64,000 nucleotides of DNA from Trifolium pratense (GCF_020283565.1 NC_060060.1:11718001-11782000), one strand, 5' to 3'; shown: positions 22,313 to 35,263, counted from the first letter of the stretch. Made by a program: numbers and translations. Notes: generated by a model from the letters alone, not told the origin.

Positions 22313-25222
22313 TCACAGTTCATTGGAGTAGAGACACTCATCCACAAGCTGGCGCAGGTTTGGATTCTCTAAGGCAGCGGCAATTCTTTCTTTATCATTT
22401 AATTGCTTATTGACTGCATGAAAATTGAAAATATTATTAGAAGTTCATGTTGCAGGAAAATAGGCATACAAAGGAAACTATAGTTTCTCAGTGTGATGCA
22501 GTGCAGGGGTAAAAGTGTAAGTGTGCCGTGGTGCGTCAAAGTATAGTTGTTTTTGGCAGTGTCCCCTGATGTTGAATGCAGATAAAAGAAGGGGAAATAA
22601 AGTTATTGGGAAAGGTTAGATGTTAATGTTTTGGCAAATTTTTAAACTTTACCTGATTCTTCATCGGCATGAGATCCTTCAGACACTTTGATGTCCACCT
22701 GCAATGAAAATTTGATTAACAAATGAGATAACAACCATAGAGAAGACAATTATACTAAGCTGTGTAGAAATGAAATTTTAGCATTGAGAATTGTGATTCA
22801 CAATAAAAGAGAGAGTGTGTGTGCAGGCGAGAAGGGATTCAAGAGATGGGGGTTAAAAGACCGACACAACACTTGCCAATAGGCCACCGGATGCAGGAAA
22901 TTGGATACTCCGCAGCCAGGAATTTTCCGCATTCATGCAGTTGTAATATCCTTGGCCGCCCGACTTAGATTGGAAGGTACAGAAAAATGCACATTTCAAT
23001 GTTTGTTTATAATTTAAAATACCGAAATCAAATTTGAACTGCTTGATCTTGGTCAAACAATGACCGGCGTCCTTAATGTGTAATTGCGGTGAATGCAGGG
23101 AAGCCAGATCTCAAATACAGGGGAAGAATATCAAACAATGTGCATATTTACATACAGGCACCAATAAGAAAGTAATATCAGATACTCGTTCCGCATCAAA
23201 ATATGCCTTTATTGATACCTCAATAGAGGCACTGGAAACTTCCACATATGAAATTCATGTTGATATATCCTACCACAATATTATTGATTAAAAAGCTAGA
23301 ATAGAATATAATTTATGTGAGGATTAGCTTCATTGCACTATACACAGTGCAAGTATCACATCCCCAGGAGTCCTAAGTATTGCAGGGTATGGCTAACATG
23401 GAACCATAATTTGAAAACATAGCTTAACTTTAGTGTCTGACCATATACTACTATTTTGAAAATGGTTTTTTTCTGCTGCTAATATAGATAATTCTTGACT
23501 AGCTTCTCTTCACTTCTATGTTGCAATGCTCTAAAGAAATACTAATCACTTAATTTTGTGCAACCGTGTGACTTAGAGATCACATGTATAAGTTATAGAT
23601 TAGAATTGTGTACCATAAACAGACCATTCTCTGATATAAAAATTGATAGTACTTTCCTTTTCACTTATTAATCTTAACGCTTCTCCTGTTCTTTCTCATA
23701 CATCAACTTTTTTAACCAGCCGATTCTTAGGGGGAAGTGATCCTAGTAAACTGAAGTTTGTGGTTAGAAGGTAATTAAAGTCTAACCAAGACCATTCCAG
23801 CCAAGAATCGAACTTCGATACTCACGATCAATTCGACCTTAACTAAAACTCATTAACCACTTGGTTAAAATAAAATTATCTTGCATTATCTCATAGCATT
23901 GGTTTTCAAATTTACACAATATTTGGTTTGTATTTTACTTGTATTCATCATGAAAAACAAACTCTTTTCCTACATTAAAAATGCTTTAGTTGAAAATTGC
24001 TATCTCTTACAGGTTCAGAAAAACTCTACTGTTTCCAAAAAAAAAAAAAAAGTAGAAATGTTATCTTCGCAAATTACAAATGATGTATAGCTCCTGCACA
24101 AACTCAATCTCTCCATTTTCCACAAGTTTTGGTTGCTTTGAAGGTCCAGACATATAAACCAATTTCTATATAGTAAATGTATGAGATTGATGTGCAAATT
24201 ATATATTTAAGTGAAACACAGCAAAAGTGTAAAAACCAGTTAATGGAAGTGTATATTTGGATCGGGGTTAAGTTTGGTGGAATAACAGTGTGCCTGCAAC
24301 CATGATTTGCCAAAGCTACCTATGAAGCACCGACACTAGCATGTAACCACCTGTGTCGGTGTCATGTTGGTTAGACACATCCCGCAAAAGTGAAGAAGGT
24401 GCTTCACATAAAGCTACACTTTCGAGATTCAACAAAGTCACAACACCATGTTAATTTCGCCAAACTCACTACCAATCCAAACATAGAGTAAGCTAAGAAA
24501 CAAAATAACACAAACACAATATATCCGTCCATCCATTCACAAACATGACACTAATTTTGCTAAAGTCACCGCAAATCCAGACATGCAATAAGGTAAGAAA
24601 CAAAATAACACAATCACAATACATATCCATCCATTCACAGCATATCAATAACACAAACACAATATTAATGAATTTTGAAACAAAAGGGTTGAAAAGGAAC
24701 ATACTTTGAAATGAGGAGGGAAGTGATGTTTGAGCTTAAGTCTGAGACAAAGACCAATGACAGTAACCATACTACAGTGTCGAACCGTTGGCGTAAAAGT
24801 TATCCTACACAAACAAACATAAGTACAAATTCACAATTCATCAAAAAAATAAATCCCAAAACAAAACATTATAAAAATTAAAACATAAATAAAACTGACA
24901 GAATCCGAGCGAGTTTGTGATCAACAGAAATTGATTCCTCAGACAGAACATTGAGCTGTTCCAAAGAATAAGGATGTTCGGGATCCCTGATATCTCGCAC
25001 GAAATTTGTCAAAATCAAAGTCAAGGATCACAAAACATTCATTTCAATTTTTTCAAGTAAACTGAGAGAATAAATAAATAAATAAAAAAATAAAAATAAA
25101 AGAAGGATATCATAAATATCGAGAGGATGAATGGAATGATCGGAGTTGGGTTGTTCGGAACGAGCGATTCTCTCTTTCTTGGCGTGAACTACAGGATTGG
25201 CATTCATCAAACCAAGTGTCAT
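22313..25222 (-). CDS. AEL: AE7-like protein, MIP18/CIA2B family
   Basis: Five exons: 25111-25222, 24900-25005, 24705-24804, 22653-22698, 22313-22413; joined length 154 aa, the usual family size. Translation starts [17 protein letters not shown] and ends [11 protein letters not shown]. Signature segments are [31 protein letters not shown] with the conserved cysteine of MIP18 proteins, [10 protein letters not shown] and [20 protein letters not shown]7/CIA2B acts in the cytosolic iron-sulfur assembly targeting complex; AE7-like copies are close paralogues whose role is less clear. Intron 1 has U12-type signals and a non-canonical 3' end. Intron 3 is about 2 kb and holds a SINE and a MITE fragment. 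A copia element sits just past the 3' end. Confidence 0.88.
23706..23876 (-). mobile_element. SINE in intron 3 of the AE7-like gene
   Basis: Read on the minus strand: ACCAAGTGGTTAATGAG, then a box-B-like GTTCGATTCTTGGC, GTCTTGGTTAGAC, and CTAAGAATCGGCTGGTTAAAAAA at the 3' end. A tRNA-like head with an A-ending tail fits a third SINE family. No clear target duplication was found. Confidence 0.55.
24318..24404. mobile_element. MITE fragment (TATGAAGCAC family)
   Basis: It starts CCTATGAAGCACCGACAC and ends GGTGCTTCACATA, with a GTGTCGGTGTC core. It is a shortened relative of the elements at 27.0 kb and 39.05 kb. Confidence 0.55.
25006..25110 (-). other. U12-type intron of the AE7-like gene, AT...AA ends
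   Basis: The 5' end reads ATATCCTTCT, a match to the U12 donor consensus RTATCCTTT. The branch region ATCCTTGAC matches TTCCTTRAC at all but the first base. The frame that restores the family sequence ([14 protein letters not shown]) needs the intron to end ...TTTTGACAA, 15 nt past the branch adenosine. Ending at the AC two bases earlier shifts the frame. Ending at a later AG (GTGCGAG) would keep frame but drop four residues. Confidence 0.65.
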
Positions 25223-26091
25223 CGTTTCAACAACAACAAGTCTTCACGGAATTTCTTCAATGTTTCTTCTACTTCACTCTGCTGCTGGTGATTGATGATG
25301 TTTGTTTATTCAGTTCAATGTTTGTTGCGGATAGCTACGGTTTTTTTTTCTTTTCTTTTCTTTCTTATTTTTGACTTTTGTAAAACTTAGATGCACAATT
25401 TTTTACATGAAACATTCACTTGAAATGTAATTTTTTATATTAACTTTTTTATTATTTTAAATAGTCTTGTTGTAATAAATTCACTTGAAACTCGAATATA
25501 TTACACTATGTACTACCAATTGAGATTAATTTAAAGGGATAACTACAATGTTTTTCCTTTTTTCAATTATTATTATTATTAGCATGTGCTCGTGTCCTAC
25601 TTTAGGTTTTTTATCGATAAAATAATTGAAGTTGTATAATTTTATTTGATTATTTTAAAATTTAGTTATTTGATTGGTAAAGAAAAACACAGTGATGAAT
25701 AAAAGTAGCTAAAATAAAGCATTAAAATTAGCTAAACTTTGACAAAAAAAAACAAAACTAGCTAAACTAATTTTATTACTTGTCTTCTAATGAATTCAAC
25801 ACAAGAGTTCATTAAACTAATAAATAACAAATGTCGACGGTTGTTAATAATAACACAAGTTTATAGCCGACATTTTATTTCCCGTTTAGAGACTATCCAC
25901 CACACTCATTTGTAATCCATCTCAAAATCCTTATCAAGTAACTTAAGATCATTAACTAAAGTAACGGACACTTCACGTGCAGTGGATGCAATATATGGGC
26001 GTGCGTGAGTTTTGTGATTGTTCTATTTAGAATTTTAGATTAATGCGTGGAAGATGAATCATATAAAATCGTGCAGCTTAAATATCAACAA
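25223..26091. other. Intergenic between the AE7-like gene and tRNA-Ile
   Basis: It contains the promoter and 5' UTR side of the AE7-like gene at the left. The rest is AT-rich with no ORF or clear repeat. Confidence 0.5.
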
Positions 26092-26165
26092 GGTCCCGTA
26101 GCTCAGTTGGTTAGAGCGTTGGTCTTATGAGCCGAAGGTCGCGGGTTCGAGCCCCGCCGGGACCA
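26092..26165 (+). tRNA. tRNA-Ile (UAU)
   Basis: Complete cloverleaf: acceptor GGTCCCG/CGGGACC with discriminator A, D stem GCTC/GAGC, anticodon stem TTGGT/GCCGA with loop CTTATGA (anticodon TAT), T stem GCGGG/CCCGC with loop TTCGAGC. No intron. A CAA motif (ATCAACAAG) just upstream and a T-run downstream are normal for plant tRNA genes. G at position 37 is unusual for this anticodon. Confidence 0.85.
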
Positions 26166-26353
26166 ATCGGCTTATTTTATTTTTTTTTTGACAAATTCTT
26201 TTTTCATTTTATTAATCAATAATTTTTGTCACAAAAAAATAAAAAATAAAGTCTCTGCTTTTTCATCAAAGAGTAACAACGAACAAGTAAACTTCAAGTC
26301 CATAAAAATGGCGAAATAATTTGACAGCGCACACACAGTTTTGTGGAAACAAA

Positions 26354-29300
26354 ATGGTGCACAGTGCATACGATTGTTTAGAACTCGTCTCCAATTTCAA
26401 CGGCAAGATCGAAGCAATCCAATCCTACGGTTCAAAGCTTCTACTCGGTTGCTCCGATGGATCTCTCCGAATTTACTCACCGGAAACTGAATCCTCCGAT
26501 CATTCAAAACCTTACTTGCTTGAAAAGAACCTTACTGGTTTCGCGAAGAAGCCTATTGTTTCAATGGAAGTTGTTGAATCCAGAGAACTCCTTTTATCGC
26601 TCTCTGAATCCATCGCTTTTCATAGACTTTCTAGTTTGGAAACTATAGCAGTTATTACTAAAGCTAAAGGTGCTAACGTTTTTTGCTGGGATGATCGGAG
26701 AGGGTTTCTTTGTTTCGCGAGGCAAAAGCGCGTTTGCATTTTCAGACATGATGGTAATAATTCAGTATCTCTGTTATTTCATTGTTAGATAGATGAAGAT
26801 TTTGCTGTGATTCATTGAAATTCAAATTCAAATCGAAATTGAAAAAAATTGTTAGATGTGGATAGCAGAAAATAGCGGTTTGTTTAAATTCCTGTAAGCT
26901 ACAAAACTATAGAGATAATACTTTATAGTACTAAATAGTGTATAGTAGAAGAACAGTGATTAGTTCAAATTTCGCTAGTATGCTATATGCTATAGGTGCC
27001 ACCTATGAAGCACGGACATAGACACGACACGGCCACGGCCACTGACACGTCGACACCGATAATAATTTGAGAAAATGACATAATTCAATGTAATCATAAG
27101 TGTCGGTGTCGTGTCGGTGTCTGACACCGGGACACGCCTAATCTAAGGAGTGTCTGTGCTTCATAGGTTGCTAATACCTATATATAAGAAAAAACCGGGT
27201 CAACAAAAGTTGATGTATCTTGTCTAAAATTTGGACTAGATACATTTGCTACTAGAGGGAGTATTTGACAATATTGATTGAAATTGATGTTAAAATTTGA
27301 AATTGAAGTTGAAATTTAAATTGTGGATGTAGGTGGTAGGGGATTTGTGGAGGTGAAAGAGTTTGGTGTACCGGATGTGGTGAAGTCTATGAGTTGGTGT
27401 GGGGAGAATATATGTTTGGGGATTAGAAGAGAATATATGATTTTGAATACTTCAAACGGTGCTTTGTCTGAGGTTTTTACTTCTGGGAGACTAGCGCCGC
27501 CTTTAGTAGTGCCGCTTCCATCTGGGGAGCTGCTTCTTGGAAAGGTATTATTCTCTACTTTGAATGTGTATTTATGTTGTATGTTGTGTGTCTGATTTCT
27601 TTGTTGCTTGTTTTGTTAGGTTAGAGGAAGTAATTTGATTTGTTGATGCATTTTTTTCAGGAGAACATTGGGGTCTTTGTGGATCAAAATGGGAAACTTA
27701 TTCCTGAAGGCAGGATTTTATGGTCAGAGGCGCCCTTGGAAGTTGTGATTCAGAAGCCGTATGCTATTGCTTTGCTGTCCAGATTCGTGGAGGTAACTGA
27801 CTGTTAGGAAAAAATATGGTTTTTTCTTATTATGAAAGAGGTTGTGAATCTATGTTCTTTATATGGCCATTGTTTTACAGATTCGTTCTCTTCGACAACC
27901 TTATCCATTGATACAAACTATTGTTCTTCGCAATGTTCGTCATCTTTGCCAAAGCAGTAATTCCGTGATACTTGCTTTGGATAATTCTATTCAAGGCCTC
28001 TTCCCCGTTCCTCTTGGAGCCCAGGTACTGTAAATGATAGACACATTTTGCCACAGCTCTAATACAAATGGAAATGCAGTAAATAATGCGTCTTCATTGG
28101 TTATTTTAAAGTTAGGGATATTGATATTTCGTTGCAGATGGTGAAAGTTATGAATTTTGATATTTCTTTGCAGATTGTCCAACTAACTGCTTCTGGCAAC
28201 TTTGAAGAGGCTTTGTCATTGTGCAAGCTCCTTCCACCTGAAGAGTCAAGTCTACGTGCTGCAAAGGAGGGATCAATTCATATAAGGTTATTTGCAATCA
28301 TGGATTATTCTTTCTAAAGAAACAGACTAGGCAATTTTCTCTATTGAACTGAATACCTTTGATTTACTAGTTCATCCTATTTCTGAGCCCCCTATTGGCT
28401 GATTAAGTTTGGATTGACTGTCGATGTGTACTATGTATCAATATGATCATGATGTCTACAATGTGTTCTAGCTCTATCTGTGTACATATGTTCGACTAAT
28501 GTGGGTTTTTAAATGATGGCTACAGTAGTGATAATAATTGTAACTTTGTTTAGTGGAAGATTTTTCCTTTTATAAATTACGTTGAGCTTAACATATTAAT
28601 CATTGCTTGCTTTGCATTTTTCTGAAAATGAGGTTAAATGAGTTTGTTTCATGTTGTTATAGATATGCCCATTATCTTTTTGAGAACGGAAGCTATGAGG
28701 ATGCTATGGACCATTTTCTGGCATCTCAAGTAGATATAACCTATGTGCTTTCTCTTTATCCATCCATTATCCTTCCAAAGACAACTATTGTTCATGAGCC
28801 AGAGAAGTTGGACATTGAAAGGGATGCTTCCCATCTCTCCAGAGTTTCGTCAGGTCTTTCAGATGATATGGAACCCTCATCATCTGAAGAGAGTGCAGCA
28901 CTTGAATCCAAAAAAACAAACCATAATATGCTTATGGGTCTCATAAAATATTTACAGAAGAAGCGAGGCAATTTTATTGAGAAGGCTACTGCAGAGGGGA
29001 CTGAAGAAGTTGTCTTAGACGCAGTTGGGGATAGCTTTGCATCCTACAATAGGTTTAAGAAAGCAAACAAGGTGAAACTAGTTATTTTTTATTCATTGTT
29101 TAATATATCTCCAATGTGTGATGCGTATTGACAATGATTATGGATTAAATTTGGTACAACTTGCAACTCACGCCTTTCAGTTGGAGGCTAACCTGGATAT
29201 TGTTATGCCCGTATAAAGGTTTATTGACAATTACACACAGGCACATGTCACATGCCCACACATATCGTTTTATTTGTAGAACATGCAGGATGAATGTAGA

Positions 29301-32300
29301 TTGCTTGACACATGTTGTCCTTAATCATTTTGAAATATCAAAATAGTTTAATCATCATAATTTATTACTTACCACAGTTGTTACTGAAGCTATCATTTTG
29401 AAATTATTGGTGTCAGGGGCGTGGTAATATTTCGGTTGGTTCTGTAGCTCGGGAGTTGGCTGCAATATTAGATACTGCTCTACTCCAAGCATTGCTTCTT
29501 ACTGGACAGACTTCAGCGGCTTTAGAATTGCTTAGAGGTGTTAATTACTGTGATATGAAAATATGTGAAGAAATACTCCGGAAAGGCAACCTTAATGTTG
29601 CTTTATTAGAACTTTACAAGTGCAAGTCATTGCACCGACAAGCTCTTGAACTTCTTCACAAGTTGGTGGAAGAGTCAATATCCAGTCAGTCTGAAATCAC
29701 ACAAAGGTTCAAGCCTGAGGACATCGTTGAATATCTCAAGGTAGTTTTTTTTAGGAACAGTTTGTATTTTTCTTGTTAATTTTGAAGGGCTGACATTGGC
29801 TAAATTTTATGCTGACTTATACACTAAAGAACTTATTTCTAACAATGGCTGTTTCATAAAAGAAAGAAAAAAAAACTGATTTGTATTGGTTCTTGGGAGT
29901 TAGGAAGCAGTACTGTCTGAATGTATGACATCATATAATCTTGAATCAGATAGAGCAAGTCCCCTCTTTAAAAAAAATTTGGCCAAGTTATTGGGTGGTA
30001 TTATTATCATTAGGTTCTTGTGTAAATGGAGATCACATGAAGTTTTATTTTTTTTGTGTGTGGAAATGGAAAATGTTAGTTGTTATGGGGAGTTTAACCT
30101 GCTTATCACATGAAGGTATTATTCTTTTGCTTTATATGATAGTCTAGATCAGATGAAATTTTGTCATTCAACATTTTTTTTGTTCTGTGGCATTGTTTTG
30201 CTAACAAAAATTGTTTTAGATTTTTCATGTTTGGCTAATTCAGTTCTTTTCCTCTGCAATACTGGAAAACATTGTTTGTGTATTCTCTTACAGATTAATT
30301 AGAAAAATGTCTTTAGTTTCCTTTTTTATGGATTTAAGTTTGCGAGAAGACTCATAACCTCCAACTCAGTGAAGTTTCTGATTCTCAGTTTTTTATTTGG
30401 TGGGTTTCTGATGCAGCCACTATGTGAGACAGACCCCATACTTGTTCTGGAATTCTCAATGCTTGTTCTTGAAAGCTGTCCATCCCAAACTATTGAGCTC
30501 TTTCTGTCCGGAAATATACCAGCGGATATGGTGAATTCATATTTGAAGCAGCACTCTCCAAACATGCAAGCTAGGTACTTGGAGCTCATGCTTGCGATGA
30601 ATGAGAATGCCATATCTGGCAATCTGCAAAACGAAATGGTGAGGGTCTCTCGCATCTTATTTAAAGGCTCTAAGAAATGAATCGGTTTTCCGTTTTCTTT
30701 TGGTCGTGGAGAAGGGTTGGGTTATTTCATGACAAATTGACAATAGCTTTTGAAAATTTTGTAAAAATATTCTTGGTGATGATTGTACAAGCTCAGTGCT
30801 CTTTTATCAGCATGTTTTATATATGAATATTTTTTTTTTTTGACGCAATATATGAATATGGTTAATAATAAGAGAATTATGTATTTACTTACAGTAATCT
30901 GTAATGTAGGTAAACATCTACCTATCTGAAGTACTTGATTGGCATGCTGACTTAAATGCTCAACAAAATTGGGACGAGAAAACTTACACCCCAACTAGGA
31001 AAAAATTATTGTCGGCTTTAGAAGGTATATCAGGATACAATCCAGAGGTTCTGCTGAAACGTCTTCCTCAAGATGCTTTATACGAAGAGCGTGCATTATT
31101 GTTGGGAAAAATGAACCAACATGAACTGGCGTTGGCTCTGTATGTACATAAGGTATATCTGTACATATCCATTATCATCTATTTACTCTGATGGGGAGTT
31201 TTTTTCGATATAGCCATTTTCTGATATTCCAAATGCACTTAAGTTCATTCTTTATTGTACAAGTGTGGCACTGTCATATAAATCATGGCTTGTAAACTGA
31301 TGAGCAACACTATGATAATAATTAAGTGTACTTTTCGTTTGCAGCTTCATGTTCCAGAATTGGCATTATCCTATTGTGATCGGGTGTACGAGTCTATGCA
31401 TCAGCCATCTGTAAAAAATTCAAGAAACATATACCTATTGCTTCTGCAAATCTATTTGAATCCTCGAAGGACCACAGCAAGCTTTGAAAATATAATTTCA
31501 CATCTATTATTAACCTCACCAAGTTCAGCCATGTCTAGAGTTAGTTCAACATCTGTAAAAAGCAAAGGAGGCCGAGGAACCAAGAAAATTGCTGAGATTG
31601 AGGGTGCAGAGGACTCAAAAGTTAGTTTGAGCAGCACTGACAGTAGCAAGAGTGATGGTGATACGGATGAATTTAATGAGGGTGGCTCTACTATCATGCT
31701 TGATGAGGTCCTTGACCTGTTGAGCCGCAGGTGGGATAGAATAAATGGAGCTCAGGCCCTTAAACTTTTACCAAGAGAGACTAAGTTACAGGTAACCATT
31801 GCTTGTTGCTGCACCATAACTGTAGACACTATTTTTTTTCCCTGTTAGGAGAAAGTTTATATTTTTACCAATCATTTTAGTTCATTCAGTCTGGTAAGAA
31901 GGTTATCTGTAATCTGCAGGATTTGCTATCATTTCTTGGACCCCTTTTGAGAAAATCTAGTGAAATGTACCGTAACTATTCGGTGATCAAGAGCTTGAGA
32001 CAGAGTGAGAACCTTCAGGTAAGTGTACCCTGGAATCAAAATTTCATCTGTTTAATATTTTAGTGGAATTTGTAGGATCGGTGGCTATAGTCACTATTAG
32101 TTAGTTCCTGCTTCTGATTGGATTTACCATACAAAATCACATCATCTTATTTTCTAGCGCTTGTATTGTTGGATGCAACGTGACAACAACTAGCTGCACA
32201 TACATGCATATTTATAATTGCAGATACTTCTGTTTTGTTAGCAACTAGCATGATTCAATTTGTTTTGCACAGGTGAAAGATGAACTGTATAGTCAGAGGA

Positions 32301-32473
32301 AATCAGTTGTAAAGGTAACTGGCGATAGCATGTGTTCTCTGTGCCGAAAGAAAATAGGGACTAGTGTTTTTGCTGTCTACCCCAACGGGAGCACTCTTGT
32401 GCACTTCGTCTGTTTTAAAGATTCTCAAAATATGAAAGCAGTGACCAAAGGGACTCAATTGAGGAAGCGATAA
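26354..32473 (+). CDS. VPS39: VPS39/VAM6, HOPS tethering subunit
   Basis: Twelve exons: 26354-26753, 27333-27544, 27661-27792, 27881-28024, 28174-28286, 28663-29071, 29417-29740, 30417-30638, 30910-31152, 31345-31791, 31920-32018, 32273-32473. All junctions are GT-AG and in phase, giving 981 aa, close to the usual plant length of about 1000. The start is the ATG of MVHSAYDCLELVSNFNGKIEA. An N-terminal citron-homology region (about 15-290) is followed by alpha-solenoid repeats (LLQALLLTGQTSAALELL, DALYEERALLLGKMNQHELA). An acidic serine-rich linker is encoded by exon 10. The C-terminal zinc-binding part has CSLCRKKIGTSVF and VHFVCF. VPS39 is the Rab7-binding subunit of HOPS and drives vacuole and late-endosome fusion. 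A duplicated 3' splice site precedes exon 5. Confidence 0.95.
27002..27167. mobile_element. MITE in VPS39 intron 1 (TATGAAGCAC family)
   Basis: Inverted ends CCTATGAAGCACGGACA and CCTATGAAGCACAGACAC (reversed right end) enclose GTGTCGGTGTCGTGTCGG-type repeats and a conserved core around AAAATGACATAATTCAATG. That core recurs in the 39.05-kb copy. No clear target duplication. Confidence 0.7.
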
Positions 32474-33461
32474 TAATGAAACTGTGGCTATACGGCTAAT
32501 ACCAATTGATGGTCCAGCTGCCTTGTTTTTCCATGGTAGTTGCTGGTTGGTGGATTATGATGACAATTTCACTGTAATTTGTCTTCTGAAGCTTGTTTCT
32601 TTCCAGTGCATTAGTGTGAAAAGCGAGTTTTGATATGTAAAGAGCGCGATGTGTTTTGCCTTTGTTTTGTTGTGATTGTAAATATGGGGTTATTATAGAG
32701 GTCAGGCATGTATTTTAGCATTGAAAGGGGACAGTTTTCCCACCTCATTTTCGAACTGTGTTGTATAATTGTATCATTATTATCACAATTTTTCTACCGT
32801 GACATGTAGTATTCTTGTTACTATTTAACTGTTGCTTTACAATGTCAAAGTTAAAGTTCAGTTTTAATATCGTACAAAAACAAAAAAGGTTCAGTTTTAC
32901 TGTAATATATATTAAAAAATCAGTGGGAAATTGTTGTATAAATATGGTGTATATTCCTAATCCTAAATTACGGTCACGTAGTGGCTATACTTTTGGGAAT
33001 AATAATTTACAAGTCCTTTTAGAGGATTATAGCACTCCTCTCATTTGTAAATTATTATTTCTAAGGTATAGTCATTAGTATTCCCAAAGTATATTTGTTG
33101 ACAAAAATAGTTCTACCTTAAAAATGGACAATGTTTTTCCTTTTATGATGAGATATTTCAACATAATTAAATAAAAGAAATTCAATCCTCCAAATTATTA
33201 TCTTGATTAACGAAGATTTTATATAAAATAAATTGATAAAAACAATATATAATACTTTTAATGGTTAAAATTCATGAGTCTCATGAAATTTATATGGGAC
33301 ATATATTTTTTTTATAAGATTCATATGAATTTCGACCAATAAAAGAGAGCGTGTTGAACACTATATATAATTATTATTACTATAATATATGCTACTTTCT
33401 CAAAAAAAAAAAACAAATTCATACGGTTATAAGTATTAAATCCACATATTTATCAACAATC
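32474..33461. other. VPS39 3' UTR and intergenic
   Basis: The first about 300 bp is probably the VPS39 3' UTR (T- and G-rich). Past about 32.8 kb no gene is supported. Confidence 0.5.
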
Positions 33462-33533
33462 GGTTCCATGGTCTAGCGGTTAGGACATTGGACTCTGAAT
33501 CCAGTAACCCGAGTTCAAGTCTCGGTGGAACCT
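33462..33533 (+). tRNA. tRNA-Gln (CUG)
   Basis: Acceptor GGTTCCA/TGGAACC with discriminator T, D arm GTCT AGCGGTTA GGAC, anticodon stem TTGGA/TCCAG with loop CTCTGAA (anticodon CTG), T arm CGAGT/CTCGG-type stem around TTCAAGT. A CAA motif lies upstream (TATCAACAATC) and TTTTTT follows. A complete, intron-less nuclear gene. Confidence 0.93.
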
Positions 33534-34057
33534 ATTTTTTGTTTTTTTGCATTTTTTTGGTTATTCCTATTCACTACGATTATTGCTTTTGCCCAAATAC
33601 GTTGCAACTAACGAATTAAAGTTCGTTTTAAAATCTTAATTTTTATTTAACACATGTTTGATTGATTCCATGCTTTGTGCTAATGATAAATTATTTTCTT
33701 TCTTTTTTCTTCAAAATTGGAAAAGAGTTAAAAACCAATTACAAAAGCAATGCCACCATTATGAGGGACTTGGATCGGCAAATGTAGCATGTAGCAGCTT
33801 CACGTAGTAGACAATCTCGATCATAAACTTATGATCAAACGACTCCTATTTAAGCAGTTAAATTTGACAGTTTAACACAATATTCAATCTCATACATTCC
33901 TTTTTGACCAAACGGCCAAGAACAATCAACAATTACTATCTCCATGTAGTAATTGTGTGAAATCCAAATCCATTATAGAGAGTTCAATGAGAATTGATTT
34001 AGAATATGTCGCTCTTACATGAAAGCTAATAAATGCACCGATGATTTGACTAATATA

Positions 34058-34198
34058 CTCCCCCCGTCCACTATTATCAACAAATTTGATTTTTTACATT
34101 GAAAAAATGATGTATCTGGTACGTAATATGGATCGTATACATCACTTTTTCAATGTATCAGAAAAGTTCAAATTGCTTATAATAAGAACCGGATAGAG
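34058..34198. mobile_element. Stowaway-like MITE, 141 bp
   Basis: TA duplications flank CTCCCCCCGTCC and the reversed right end CTCTATCCGGTTC. Internal complementary segments ACATTGAAAAAATGATGTAT and ATACATCACTTTTTCAATGT make a strong hairpin. The TA target and CTCCCTCCGT-type ends are typical of Stowaway (Tc1/mariner). Confidence 0.75.
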
Positions 34199-34714
34199 TA
34201 AATGTTGTGATAGAAGTGGAGTATTGATTATTTATAGCCGAAGTTGGACATTTGTTGTTGGCTGATGTTATTTAAACATTTAACCATGCTTAATTATTTT
34301 TTGTTTTGTATTGGCTAAATATTAACCGTTGGTTCACTTCATATACTGTTCTCTCCTGTCTCCATTTGTTTAACATTACAGAATTCTTAAAAGTAGAATC
34401 TTTTAAGATTCATATTAAATTCTGAGAGTACATTTTAAGGTAAAAAGTTAGCGAAGTTCTTACAACTGTTGTGGCATAGTAACACCCATTAAAAATAAAT
34501 TAACAATCTCAAATGATGTTTACTATTGGAGATGCTCCCAAACACCAGAACAAATATGAAAGCATCGAGACCAAAAACACAAAAGACTATTTAGAACTAA
34601 TCCATCTCGTTAATTAATGTACCAGCTGCACAATCATCATATTTATATACTACTATATGGATAACATTAATAACATGTACTTTTGTTTGGACCTTAGAAA
34701 CTTTCCTTATAGTT

Positions 34715-34899
34715 GGGTTATGCTAAACAGTGCCCCCGTGGCACTACTTAAGCATACTAAAAAAAGAAACAAATGAAAAAGTTAATGATGAGAGAGAATA
34801 ACTTTTTACATATTAAAACATTGAATGCACAATTTACGAGATAAAATTTCCATATTTATATCCTTAACTAGTGCCCGGGGGCACTGTTTAGCATTTTCC
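34715..34899. mobile_element. MULE-type MITE, about 185 bp
   Basis: Inverted ends GGGTTATGCTAAACAGTGCC and GGAAAATGCTAAACAGTGCC (reversed). Flanking 9-mers CTTATAGTT and TATATAGTT agree at 7 of 9 positions, suggesting an aged 9-bp duplication. The terminal motif GGGTTATGYTAA is shared with the element at 9.47 kb. Confidence 0.7.
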
Positions 34900-35263
34900 T
34901 ATATAGTTTAAATCACACACCAATTACTAGTTTCATAGTGTCATCTCTTGAATCGAGTTTACTTATAATAATCACATTGTATTAACTTCCTTGTTCCTTG
35001 TGTTTCCCCATAGTCTTCCACCTATTGCTTTGTCACTCATTCACATCCTTATTATAGTCAATGATTCTTTCTAATTTAGTGACTAGTTGCCAAAAAAATT
35101 ACTTATCTTATCGAAATATAGTACAGTAATATCTTAAAAAAGTTTACAAAGAACTGGTTTTATAAGGATGAGTTAGATCCAATATAAAAACCTAATATCA
35201 TATCAGAGAATGTACATTCGGTCCACCCACCAAATTATTCAAGACGCACCAAATCCAACGGTG

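Noticed and set aside
22853..24313. Short ORFs between AE7-like exons 3 and 4
   Set aside because: They fall in the 2-kb intron 3, with no domain; part is SINE-derived.
27184..27263. Possible Stowaway end (CTAGAGGGAGTA) in VPS39 intron 1
   Set aside because: Only one end is recognisable; the other could not be paired with confidence.
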